From positions 1 through 64,000 of the forward strand of contig JAQGJP010000012.1 in assembly GCA_028290545.1 (NCBI GenBank): 64,000 nt of DNA, written 5' to 3'. Position 1 is the stretch's first letter; the number at the start of each line of letters is the position of its first letter. Below, in pieces: positions 43,130 to 51,267 of the stretch. The DNA is from Rhizobium sp. (GTDB lineage Bacteria; Pseudomonadota; Alphaproteobacteria; Rhizobiales; Rhizobiaceae). The notes under the pieces were generated by a model, which was not told the origin of the DNA, ran no database searches, and saw nothing but the letters and a program-made list of their open reading frames with translations. The translations under genes and the position numbers were made by a program.

Positions 43130-43801
43130 ATGGAATTGGCGAACGGCATGAATGTTGCCCAGGCAATCGACCCCGACAAGAAGAGCCGCAAGGCCTCCAA
43201 GGAAACCCGCCAGCAGCAGCTGATCGAGGCAACGATCGATTCGCTCGCCAAGCGCGGTTATTCCGACACAACGCTCGCCAATGTCGCCGATGGCGCCAAG
43301 CTGTCGCGCGGCATCGTCAATTTCCATTTCGAAAGCAAGGAGAAGCTGCTCGTCTCCACGCTGCAATACATGGCCGACGAATATGCAGGCCATTGGAACG
43401 CAGCGCTGCAAAAGGCCGACAGGAGCGCGGCCGGCCGCATCTGGGCGCTGGTCAATGCCGATTTCGACCGCAAGATCTGCACCAAACGCAAGCTCGCCGC
43501 CTGGTGTGCATTCTGGGGCGAGGCGAAATCGCGTCCAACCTACCAGGCGCTATGTGGCGCGAGCGACCTCAATTACCAGAGGACTTTCGTCGGTCTCTGC
43601 ACGGAATTGAAGGCGGAAGGCGGTTACGCTTATGACCCCGAACCCATGGCGCTGGGCATCTGCTCGATGATGGAAGGCCTGTGGTTCCGGCTGATGATGA
43701 ATGACGGCCTGACGCGCGACAAGGCGTTGCGCGCGGCAATCGAATATGTAGCAGCGGTCTTCCCGAAGCACATTTCGACGGACGGCGTGAAGAAGATTTA
43801 A
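43130..43801 (+). CDS. TetR-family regulator, BetI-like
   Basis: A repressor-type regulator of 223 residues from ATG 43130 (ATG 43148 is also possible; neither has a strong ribosome-binding site). The HTH is LIEATIDSLAKRGYSDTTLA then NVADGAKLSRGIVNFHFESK, and the C-terminal domain resembles BetI (KLAAWCAFWGEAKSRPTYQA). BetI represses choline/betaine genes. Here no choline genes are adjacent, so the ligand is probably another amine. The palindromes at 42216, 46632 and 14074 are proposed as its operators. It lies downstream of the methyltransferase gene and is likely co-transcribed with it. Confidence 0.87.
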   Translation: MELANGMNVAQAIDPDKKSRKASKETRQQQLIEATIDSLAKRGYSDTTLANVADGAKLSRGIVNFHFESKEKLLVSTLQYMADEYAGHWNAALQKADRSAAGRIWALVNADFDRKICTKRKLAAWCAFWGEAKSRPTYQALCGASDLNYQRTFVGLCTELKAEGGYAYDPEPMALGICSMMEGLWFRLMMNDGLTRDKALRAAIEYVAAVFPKHISTDGVKKI

Positions 43802-43910
43802 GCCATTAGAGCTTTATGCTTTCCTTATGCACGATCAGTGCCAATCCAATCGAGATTTTATCTCGATCAGTCTAGATATTGGTCATCATCAACAGCGGTG
43901 ATTGAATATC

Positions 43911-44135
43911 ATGACACGCAAACAACAAAACTCCCTTCAGTCGCTCACCACGCGGCTGATCCAGATTCGGCATGAGCTGGCCCGCCATGCGAGGCTGCGC
44001 CGCCATCCCGAGGAAGCGCATGGCGACTTCCGCCAGCCATCGAAATTTTCTCTGCTGATGCTGATCGGCCTGACGGCAGTCGGCGTAATCGCCGCCATCA
44101 GTGCGATCCAGATTCTGGAAGCGGCGGTCGGCTAA
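43911..44135 (+). CDS. Small single-span membrane protein, unknown
   Basis: A 74-residue frame with a basic cytoplasmic N-terminus (TRLIQIRHELARHARLRRHP) and one C-terminal membrane span (FSLLMLIGLTAVGVIAAISA). The ATG at 43911 has no clear ribosome-binding site. It ends six bases before the DapA-like gene, so translation may be coupled. No family recognised. Confidence 0.5.
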   Translation: MTRKQQNSLQSLTTRLIQIRHELARHARLRRHPEEAHGDFRQPSKFSLLMLIGLTAVGVIAAISAIQILEAAVG

Positions 44136-44141
44136 TCTCTC

Positions 44142-45047
44142 ATGCAAAGTCCTCTCCAACGAACGCTGCCAGCCGGCGCCTTCTGCGATCTTGTGACGCC
44201 GTTCCGCAACGGCGCCATCGATACCGAAGCGCTGGCCAACCTGGTCAAATGGCAGATCCGCAGCGGCATTTCCGGAATCGTGGTCTGCGGCGAGGCAGGC
44301 GAAGCAACATCACTGACACGCGACGAACGCGCCGCCGTCATCCGCTGCGCGATCGAGACTGCCGGAGATCAGTTGCCGGTCATTGCCGGCACCGGCACCA
44401 ATGCGACCGCATCGACGATCGACCTGACGACGGATGCCGCGCAGCTTGGCGCCGCCGCAGCCGTCATCGTCACGCCCTATTACAATAAACCGTCGCAGGA
44501 AGGTATCTTCCGCCATTACGAGCAAATCGCCGCAGCCGTGAACATTCCTATCGTCATCTGCAATGCACCGGCCCGCACGGCAAGCGATCTGGCGCCGCGG
44601 ACTCTGGAACGCCTGGCAACAATTGCCGGCATCGTCGGCCTTCAGGACTGCACGGGAGATCTCGGCCGGCTGGCGCTGATCCCCCCGGGCCTGAAAAACC
44701 GGTTCAGGCAGTATTCCGGCCATGATCTGACGGCGTTTTCGTTCAATCTTGCCGGTGGCGCCGGTTCTTTCTCGGTCGCCGCAAACATCGCCCCGCGCTT
44801 CGTCAGCGCCATGCATGATGCGTTGCGCACCGGCAATCTGGACGCCGCCATCACCCTCAATGCCCGCGTCAATCCGATCCTGCAGGTGCTGGAGCGCGAA
44901 CCAGGCCCGGCAACCGTGAAACAGGCGCTGGCGATTCTGCGCGACCTTGATCCGGAACTTCGCCTGCCGTTGACACCGATCGCACCTGAAACGGCGGCGG
45001 CGCTTCGCACGGCACTCGTATCGCTTTCAAATGCGGACCAGCGCTGA
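44142..45047 (+). CDS. DapA-superfamily protein lacking the Schiff-base lysine
   Basis: A 301-residue TIM-barrel homologue of dihydrodipicolinate synthase. With a constant offset of 7 from Escherichia coli DapA, Tyr114 (Tyr107) and Arg145 (Arg138) are conserved. However, Thr44-Thr45 are Glu51-Ala52 (CGEAGEATSL), Tyr133 is Cys140 (ICNAPARTASDL) and the Schiff-base Lys161 is Gln168 (GIVGLQDCTGDL). It therefore cannot use the family mechanism and is not a lysine-biosynthesis DapA. It may be a pseudoenzyme, a ligand-binding protein or an enzyme with new chemistry. The frame is intact and codon use looks like that of its neighbours, so it is probably expressed. It follows the small membrane protein by six bases. 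Confidence 0.9.
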   Translation: MQSPLQRTLPAGAFCDLVTPFRNGAIDTEALANLVKWQIRSGISGIVVCGEAGEATSLTRDERAAVIRCAIETAGDQLPVIAGTGTNATASTIDLTTDAAQLGAAAAVIVTPYYNKPSQEGIFRHYEQIAAAVNIPIVICNAPARTASDLAPRTLERLATIAGIVGLQDCTGDLGRLALIPPGLKNRFRQYSGHDLTAFSFNLAGGAGSFSVAANIAPRFVSAMHDALRTGNLDAAITLNARVNPILQVLEREPGPATVKQALAILRDLDPELRLPLTPIAPETAAALRTALVSLSNADQR

Positions 45048-45096
45048 AGCCGTCTGACCGCCCTCATCCCAATCCCAATGAGCAAGGAGCCCCATC

Positions 45097-45366
45097 ATGG
45101 GCAGTCTCAGTCGTCCACAATGGAACACCACGTCCACCGCCCGCTTCACCATCGGCCGCGATCACCACGGCTGGTGGGTGGTGCAGGACCGGCTCGGCCG
45201 CGTCGGCGGCCTGTTTGCCAGCGAAGACGCGGCACAGCATTTCGCGGCCGGGGAATGCGGCCACGATTCGTCGAAAATCTGCATCGCGCCCGACAATGCC
45301 GAGGTCGAGCTCTTCGACGAACGAGCCGACGCCCTTGTGCCGATCGGCCAGCGTGCTGGCGCATAA
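45097..45366 (+). CDS. Small conserved hypothetical protein
   Basis: An 89-residue soluble protein (TARFTIGRDHHGWWVVQDRL; GRVGGLFASEDAAQHFAAGE) with a good ribosome-binding site (AAGGAG, nine bases before the ATG). The WWVVQDRxGRxGGLFxSxxAAxxFA pattern recalls short rhizobial proteins of unknown function. It is 49 bases downstream of the DapA-like gene and may be co-transcribed. Confidence 0.72.
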   Translation: MGSLSRPQWNTTSTARFTIGRDHHGWWVVQDRLGRVGGLFASEDAAQHFAAGECGHDSSKICIAPDNAEVELFDERADALVPIGQRAGA

Positions 45367-45400
45367 CCAGCGTCTGCGCCGCGCCTAGAGGCTCTTGAGC

Positions 45401-46612
45401 CTATTCGACGAGGCCCTTCGCCCCGCGCATCGATGCATTGATGGCGGCGATCTCTGTTTCGTGCGGCGCGCTGTCGAGCGTCATTACCGGCAGTACGGCG
45501 CGCAAATGGTCATGATGGGTGCGGACGCCATATTCGAGGTCCGAGAGATAGAAGCTGTTGAAATGCTTCGACGCCATCGCTTCATTCGACCACTGCGTCA
45601 GTTGCACGTCCTCCGCCTGCGTATCGAGATCGATGCGCATGGCGAGATAACGGGCGGCGCGGCCACGGCGGCTTTCCTCGCGATACCGGTAGACGCCTCC
45701 ACGCAGCATTGAACGGTTCTTGGTCAGCGGGAATTCCTGGTAGAACTGGATGGTTTCAGGCGTCACCGCGATGACCGCATTCGGGAACATGCCGAAATAG
45801 ATCCAGGCTTTCCTCAGATGCTCCGGCAGATGCGGCGCTTGCTCGCTGATCCTGACATAATTGCGGACGCTCCAGCGGCGGCCGGCATGCGGATTGAAAG
45901 TCGCGAACGACCGGCAGATGCCGTTGACGAAAGGTTCGTCGAAATAGGTCGAGCCATAGAGATCCTGCAGCGCCGGATGCGCCATGGCGACGTGGTAACC
46001 CTCATTGTCGACGTCGCGCACCGATTTCCAGTTGACCTCGGAAATCTGGGTCCAGGGCTCGCCGGTGGGAACGACGCTCTCGGGCAGATAGTGGCCGAGC
46101 TCCTGCGAGAATGGCTTGAGCAGATCGGCGACCGAACCCTGCGGTCCCTTCTCGAAGCGAAGGAAGATGAAGCCCATCCAGATCTCGCTCTCGAGTTCGG
46201 TCAAGCCGAAGGTTTTCTTGTCCATCGGCGGAAAGGAATTCGGCCGCGATGGTCCACGCAGCGTGCCGTCCAGATTGTAAACCCAGCCATGGAACGGACA
46301 GACCAATGCATTGCGGCAGGCGCCCTTGTCGTCGGCGACCAGTCGTGAACCGCGATGTTTGCAGATGTTGTGAAAGGCACGGATCACGCCATCCTGGCCG
46401 CGCAGAACCAGCGCACGCTCGCCGACGATGTCGAGCGTGATATAATTGCCAGGTTCAGGCAGGTCGGAGACATGGCAGGCGATCTGCCAGTGCTCGCGGA
46501 ACACATGCTGCTTTTCGAGTTCGAACAGGGCATCGCTGTGATAGGTCCAGCCGGGCAGGCCGCGGCGGTCCCAGTCGTTGGGGATGCTCAGATCACGCAC
46601 CAGCTCGTTCAT
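45401..46612 (-). CDS. Rieske non-heme iron oxygenase, large subunit (GbcA-like)
   Basis: A ring-hydroxylating-oxygenase family alpha subunit, 403 residues. The Rieske [2Fe-2S] ligands are ICKHRG (Cys84, His86) and CPFHGW (Cys105, His108). The mononuclear iron site is DNEGYHVAMAH with His207 and His212. Among relatives are N-demethylases of glycine betaine, stachydrine and carnitine monooxygenase. The ATG at 46612 is chosen because GGAG lies six bases upstream; the in-frame ATG at 46642 has none and falls inside the operator palindrome. No ferredoxin/reductase partner gene lies in the window. The shared operator-like site links it to the flavoprotein operon. Confidence 0.9.
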   Translation of the reverse strand: MNELVRDLSIPNDWDRRGLPGWTYHSDALFELEKQHVFREHWQIACHVSDLPEPGNYITLDIVGERALVLRGQDGVIRAFHNICKHRGSRLVADDKGACRNALVCPFHGWVYNLDGTLRGPSRPNSFPPMDKKTFGLTELESEIWMGFIFLRFEKGPQGSVADLLKPFSQELGHYLPESVVPTGEPWTQISEVNWKSVRDVDNEGYHVAMAHPALQDLYGSTYFDEPFVNGICRSFATFNPHAGRRWSVRNYVRISEQAPHLPEHLRKAWIYFGMFPNAVIAVTPETIQFYQEFPLTKNRSMLRGGVYRYREESRRGRAARYLAMRIDLDTQAEDVQLTQWSNEAMASKHFNSFYLSDLEYGVRTHHDHLRAVLPVMTLDSAPHETEIAAINASMRGAKGLVE

Positions 46613-46631
46613 GCCCCACTCCGGTATTTGC

Positions 46632-46645
46632 TGAATATTCATTCA
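46632..46645. promoter_or_regulatory. Candidate TetR/BetI-type operator, site 3
   Basis: Read on the minus strand, TGAATG-AA-TATTCA within TTGAATGAATATTCAGCAA, 20 bases before the Rieske start codon. It differs from site 2 in one of 19 positions. An AT-rich stretch just upstream (minus strand) is a plausible -10/-35 region. Confidence 0.72.
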
Positions 46646-46946
46646 ATATAAACATATTTATCATTATATCGCAATAGCTTGAGTTGATTTCATGCGTGGA
46701 GACGTTGGTACCGTATGCCTCAATAACCGAAAAATCGCATGTTCGCTCAAGGGGATGGCATGCCTGGAACCAGCAAGAAATTTGCTGGATTCATCGAAGC
46801 AAAGTCTTAATTCCTGGCGTTGTGATATCCCGAACAAATCCGGCGGAATACCTTCACGCATGAAACGCCGGGTTGTTACCAACCGTATTGCACCGGCAGC
46901 CCAAGGCGCGTTGGCCAGTTGAAGTCACTCGCGTTGGCGCTTCAAA
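46646..46946. other. Intergenic region, no gene seen
   Basis: 301 bases between the Rieske gene promoter and the end of the DUF6894 gene. Short frames on both strands show no codon bias or familiar motif. The left end is AT-rich and probably carries the Rieske promoter. Confidence 0.5.
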
Positions 46947-47189
46947 TCAGGTCGCGCTGCCATCGGCAGGCAATTTAACGATGACCACGCCGAGAACATC
47001 GCCTTCCGCTTCGCATATCTCTATGGATTGGATGCAATCGGGGCCATCGGCTGTTGCCTGTTCTATGCGAAGATTGCGGGCAAGATCGATGGCGGCGAGC
47101 CGGGCGGCATCGATATCGGCAAATTCCGTGCCGAACAGGTCATCGACCAGCTCGGTATCGGTTCTGAGATGAAAAAAGAAGTGCGGCAA
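46947..47189 (-). CDS. DUF6894 family protein
   Basis: An 80-residue protein with the DUF6894 pattern: PHFFFHLRTDTELVDDLFGT, EFADIDAARLAAIDLARNL and a C-terminal beta strand pair (SIEICEAEGDVLGVVIV). These small proteins are abundant in Rhizobiales and have no known function. The family start (MPxxFFHxR) maps to a TTG at 47189; the frame upstream to 47279 does not match. No good ribosome-binding site is visible. Confidence 0.72.
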   Translation of the reverse strand: MPHFFFHLRTDTELVDDLFGTEFADIDAARLAAIDLARNLRIEQATADGPDCIQSIEICEAEGDVLGVVIVKLPADGSAT

Positions 47190-47474
47190 TAGAGGCTTTC
47201 GGGTTAGTGGCTGGTTTCCACCGTAACGTTGAAGTTTACCGGGCGATCGCCTCCAGACAATCAGCGGCTCTGCGGCCACTCACACAATACACACACCGGC
47301 AGCCTCTTGATGCGTCAAAATGGCAAAGACAACATGACACATAATTTCGAAATTCAAACCACCTAAAACGCGCATCATCGCTAATTTACCACACTTTTAC
47401 ATAAGCAACGATTACAGCGAATGCCGGCCCTCATTTGCGAACAATCTGCAGCGCGACGGCCCGGATACGAACCC

Positions 47475-48386
47475 TCAGAGGGCGGTTTCCTTGAACAGCC
47501 AGTCGCGGAACAGGATCGCCTCGGCCTTCAACCGTTTCTGACCCTCCGGCAGCACTATATAATGCGATTCCTCGATCGGGATTGCCATATCCACCGGCCG
47601 CACGAGCCGTCCGTCGCGAAGGTAGGGCTCGGCAAGATTGAGCTGAATGATCGCCGGACCAAGGCCGGCCGCGGCCATTTCCAGCGCCGAAACCGTGGTG
47701 TCGATATTCATGCCGGCGGTGGGCGGCAGGTTGAGGCCCAGAGGCTTCACCAGACGTTGCCAGAGGTTCTCATAACCCGTGACGTGGATCAGCGGCGCGG
47801 ATGACAGCAGCGATTTCAGCCGTGCGATATCATCGTCACCCTCCGCCATGCCGGGCGCGCAAATGGGCACTGCCGGCTGGCGCACGAGAATGGTCGATTG
47901 GAAGCCGGGCCAGTTGCCATCACCGAAACGGATATCGACATCGGCAAGATCATCGCTGGCTGCCGGTGCCCAGACGACCGTGGAAATCCTCAGCGAAATA
48001 TCCGGCCATTGCCGGGTGAAGCTGACCAGCCGCGGCGCGAGCCACAGAACCATGAAGGAAATCGGCACGCGGATGGTCAAAGTGCGCTTGCCGACCGGGC
48101 CGAACAATCCGGCAGTGGCAGCGGCAAGTTCATCGAAACTGTTGCGCAGCGGCGGCAGGTAGGCGGCGCCCTTTTCGGTGAGCCGGAGACTGCGCGGCAA
48201 GCGCTCGAACAGCGTGACGCCCAGATGTCGTTCCAGCGAACGCACCTGATGGCTGACGGCGGCCTGCGTCAGGCTCAGTTCGCCGGCGGCCAGCGTGAAG
48301 CTTTCATGCCGCGCTGCAGCCTCGAAGGCACGCAGCCAGGCGAGCGGCGGCAGCTGATAGCCGGCAAAGGGATTGTGATCGTTCAT
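47475..48386 (-). CDS. LysR-family transcriptional regulator (GcvA-like)
   Basis: A 303-residue LysR regulator: LAWLRAFEAAARHESFTLAA, GELSLTQAAVSHQVRSLERH (HTH) and LGVTLFERLPRSLRLTEKGA, with a periplasmic-binding-protein-like effector domain to the end. It resembles GcvA/AmpR-type members. ATG 48386 begins the homology. It lies 62 bases downstream of the GMC oxidoreductase gene on the same strand and may be in that operon. Confidence 0.92.
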   Translation of the reverse strand: MNDHNPFAGYQLPPLAWLRAFEAAARHESFTLAAGELSLTQAAVSHQVRSLERHLGVTLFERLPRSLRLTEKGAAYLPPLRNSFDELAAATAGLFGPVGKRTLTIRVPISFMVLWLAPRLVSFTRQWPDISLRISTVVWAPAASDDLADVDIRFGDGNWPGFQSTILVRQPAVPICAPGMAEGDDDIARLKSLLSSAPLIHVTGYENLWQRLVKPLGLNLPPTAGMNIDTTVSALEMAAAGLGPAIIQLNLAEPYLRDGRLVRPVDMAIPIEESHYIVLPEGQKRLKAEAILFRDWLFKETAL

Positions 48387-48448
48387 CGGGCGGGCTTGTT
48401 GGGTGCGAGTTGGCCGCGACTCTAACCAGAGATTCTTCATTTGGGAAG

Positions 48449-50071
48449 TTATCCTTCCCTGTCTTCGAGGATCATCGATGCCGCCTTTGCCGCGACCATC
48501 ATCACCGGCGCGTTGGTATTGCCGGATATGACGAAGGGGAAGACCGAGGCATCGGCGACCCGCAAGCCCTCCACCCCATGCACCCGCAGCCGCGCATCGA
48601 CCACGCCGACTGTGATATCCGCGCCCATGCGCGCCGTCCCACAGGGATGATAGACCGTGCCGGAGCGATCGCGGAAATCCTCAATGAGTGCTTCGTCGGA
48701 CGTGACATTGGCGCCCGGCGCCAGTTCCTCGACCGTGATATCGGCGAGCGACGGCTGCGACGCAATGCGCCGGATGACCTTGACGCCGTCCAGCATGTGG
48801 CCGATGTCGGCATCTGTGCCATAGGCATTGGCACGGATGGCCGGTGGATCAAACGGATCGGCGGAACGGATCAGGCAGGTGCCCCGCGTTTCCGGCCGGC
48901 AGCTCGACATGCCGATGGCATAGCCGGGAAAGGGGTCGGGCTCCAGCAGCGGCCGCGTGCCCTTCTGGGCCGTGAAAGTGCTGATCGCCTGCATGTAGAG
49001 CTGGGTATCGGGCCGCTCGAGCTCCGGGCGCGATTTGACGAAGCCGCCGCCCTGGTTGAGGCTGAGGCTGAGCGGCCCCTGCCCGGCCAGCAGGAATTCC
49101 ATGCCGGCCCGCAGCTTGCCCCACCAGGGACGCAGCACTTCGTTGAGCGTCGGCACGCTCGCCTTGAACACGTAATTGATACCGAGATGATCCTGCATGT
49201 GATGACCGACGGCGGGACTATCCGTCATCACTTCGACGCCGAGCGACCTCAGATGCGCCGCCGGGCCGATGCCGGAAAGCTGCAAGAGCTGCGGGCTGTT
49301 GAGTGCCCCGGCGGCAAGGATCACTTCGCGCCGCGCGGCGAGAACCATCCGCCTGCCCGCGCGCATGATCTCGATACCCCGGGCTCTGCGGCCTTCAAGC
49401 AGGATGCGCGTCGCCTGGGTCCGCTTGAACAGCCGCAGATTCTGCCGCTTCAACGCCGGCTTGAGAAACGCCTTGGAGGCCGACATCCGCCAGCCGTCCT
49501 TGGTGTTGAGCTGGTAAATGCCGACGCCTTCCTGGCTCGGGCCGTTGAAATCCCGATTGAAGGCAAATCCGGCCTCAACCCCCGCCTTGATGAAGCGATC
49601 GGTCAACGGGTGCTGCCGGCGGCTGGCATCCGTTATGTGCAGCGGCCCGCCATGGCCGCGCCATTCGTCCGCACCCGCCTCATTGTGCTCCAGCGATTTG
49701 AAGACCGGAAACACATCGCGCCACGCCCAGCCCGGATTGCCCTCGGCGGCCCAGCCATCGTAATCGCGCCGATCACCACGGATCCAGACCATCGCATTCA
49801 GCGAACCGGAACCGCCAAGAATCTTGCCGCGCGGCCAGTAATCGCGCTGGCCGTTGAGGCCGGGATCGGGTTCGGCCATGTAATTCCAGTTGATGGTGCG
49901 GTCGTAGAAGGTCTTGCCGTAGCCGAGCGGCATCTGCACGAAGAAGCGCCTGTCCGACCCGCCGGCTTCGACGATCGCCACCGTGCTCCTGCCGTCTCGC
50001 GTCAACGCCTCGGCCAGTACGCAGCCGGCCGATCCGGCTCCAACGATGACGTAGTCGAACTCCACGGTCAA
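48449..50071 (-). CDS. GMC-family FAD oxidoreductase (choline-dehydrogenase-like)
   Basis: A 540-residue glucose-methanol-choline oxidoreductase: FDYVIVGAGSAGCVLAEALT (FAD), GKILGGSGSLNAMVWIRG (GMC signature), GAGALNSPQLLQLSGIG-type second signature as AAGALNSPQLLQLSGIGPA, and the catalytic His in TVYHPCGTARMG. It oxidises an alcohol to an aldehyde or ketone. It resembles BetA but lacks betB and betI neighbours, so choline is not assured. Its start overlaps the stop of the upstream dehydrogenase gene (ATGA). Confidence 0.9.
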   Translation of the reverse strand: MTVEFDYVIVGAGSAGCVLAEALTRDGRSTVAIVEAGGSDRRFFVQMPLGYGKTFYDRTINWNYMAEPDPGLNGQRDYWPRGKILGGSGSLNAMVWIRGDRRDYDGWAAEGNPGWAWRDVFPVFKSLEHNEAGADEWRGHGGPLHITDASRRQHPLTDRFIKAGVEAGFAFNRDFNGPSQEGVGIYQLNTKDGWRMSASKAFLKPALKRQNLRLFKRTQATRILLEGRRARGIEIMRAGRRMVLAARREVILAAGALNSPQLLQLSGIGPAAHLRSLGVEVMTDSPAVGHHMQDHLGINYVFKASVPTLNEVLRPWWGKLRAGMEFLLAGQGPLSLSLNQGGGFVKSRPELERPDTQLYMQAISTFTAQKGTRPLLEPDPFPGYAIGMSSCRPETRGTCLIRSADPFDPPAIRANAYGTDADIGHMLDGVKVIRRIASQPSLADITVEELAPGANVTSDEALIEDFRDRSGTVYHPCGTARMGADITVGVVDARLRVHGVEGLRVADASVFPFVISGNTNAPVMMVAAKAASMILEDREG

Positions 50072-50973
50072 AGCTCGGCCGGAAAGCCAGGGGCGCGCAG
50101 ATCCGTTCCCGTTGCGTCTTCCAGCAATTTCACCACCTGCGACGACCAGGCGCCGCCGCCATAGGCAGCCTTTGCCCGGATAAACGTCTGCATCGCATGC
50201 CCGGCGAGATCGAGCGGCACGCCGAACTCCTTTCCAAAGCCGAGTGCGAAGCCGAGATCCTTGACCGCCAGATCCATGGTGAAATTGATGTTGTAGCTGC
50301 CGTTCAGGATCACCTGCCCCTCGGTCTCATGCACAAAACTGTTGCCGGACGATGCCTTGATGATGTTGAAAGCGTCGGTCAGGTCGATTCCACCTTTCTT
50401 TGCCAGCATCAGCGCCTCGCCGGTGGCGATCAGGTGGATGAAGGCGAGCATGTTGGTGATGACCTTGATCACCGCCGCCTTGCCGAGCGGACCGGCATGG
50501 AAGATCTCGCCGCCCATGGCTTCCAAAGCCGGCCGGTGCAGATCGAACAGGTCCTTGTCGCCACCGGCAATCACTGTGATCTCGCCACTCGCCGCCTTGT
50601 GGACCCCGCCGGTCACCGGCGCTTCCATCATCCGTACACCCTTTGTCGCTGCAAAGGCTGCCAGCCGCTCGACATCGTCCGAGCTGAGCGTGCTCATCTC
50701 GATCCAGGTGCCGCCCGTCCTGATGCCTGAGAGAATGCCGTTCGGTCCGGACAGCACCGCTTCCGAGACTTTCGGCGACGGCAGGCAGGTGATGACGGCA
50801 TCGGCGTTCGCAGCGACGGATCGCGGGTCGGCGGCCCATCCGGCTCCAGCCGCGATGAGCGCCTCGGCATTGGCCCTGTCGAGATCGTTGACCGTGACCT
50901 CAAACCCTGCCTTGACCAATGATCCGGCGAGATACCGCCCGAGATGACCCAGTCCGATAAATCCATAATGCAT
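50068..50973 (-). CDS. NAD(P)-dependent beta-hydroxyacid dehydrogenase
   Basis: A 301-residue 3-hydroxyisobutyrate-dehydrogenase-family protein: HYGFIGLGHLGRYLAGSLVK (dinucleotide), APVTGGVHKAASGEITVIAG (substrate-binding Ser/Thr-G-G region) and GKAAVIKVITNMLAF with the catalytic Lys. Oxidises a beta-hydroxyacid; substrate unknown. ATG 50973 gives the normal N-terminus (ATG 50991 is six codons earlier). It forms an operon with the GMC oxidoreductase and diverges from mttB. Confidence 0.9.
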   Translation of the reverse strand: MHYGFIGLGHLGRYLAGSLVKAGFEVTVNDLDRANAEALIAAGAGWAADPRSVAANADAVITCLPSPKVSEAVLSGPNGILSGIRTGGTWIEMSTLSSDDVERLAAFAATKGVRMMEAPVTGGVHKAASGEITVIAGGDKDLFDLHRPALEAMGGEIFHAGPLGKAAVIKVITNMLAFIHLIATGEALMLAKKGGIDLTDAFNIIKASSGNSFVHETEGQVILNGSYNINFTMDLAVKDLGFALGFGKEFGVPLDLAGHAMQTFIRAKAAYGGGAWSSQVVKLLEDATGTDLRAPGFPAEL

Positions 50974-51172
50974 GTCTGATACCTGCTCCATTCCACCTGG
51001 AAATTCGCGGGTTTACGGACGTGTGACAACTGAAGAAATCATTTTCTGAGGGGCGGATTAATTTGTGCCAGATACGAAGATTTATACTTTCTTACATGAA
51101 AGCACAAAAAAAACAGAGACATTGCCGCAGTATCCTTTGTTTGCGGATTGGCGCATACCAAGGCGAATATCG

Positions 51173-51204
51173 TCGCAAATAATGCAGATAGAGAATATTT
51201 GCGA
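51173..51204. promoter_or_regulatory. Inverted repeat upstream of the MttB-family gene
   Basis: TCGCAAATA (51173-51181) and TATTTGCGA (51196-51204), perfect 9-base arms with a 14-base spacer, 64 bases before the ATG at 51268. Either an operator or a 5' UTR hairpin. Confidence 0.5.
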
Positions 51205-51267
51205 TGCTTGTCGGAGGATTTGCGCGCGGGCTGGAAAGCCGGATATTCTCGCCAGGAGGAAGCTACC

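Noticed and set aside
46664..46922. Two overlapping short frames (72 and 76 codons) in the gap after the Rieske gene
   Set aside because: They lie on opposite strands, have no ribosome-binding site or family resemblance, and codon use unlike the neighbours.
43130..50071. Reading the TetR gene and GMC oxidoreductase as a betIBA choline operon
   Set aside because: They are 5 kb apart in different transcription units and no betaine aldehyde dehydrogenase is adjacent.
48410..50164. 584-codon plus-strand frame opposite the GMC oxidoreductase
   Set aside because: Antisense shadow; Arg/His-rich composition and no recognisable domain.
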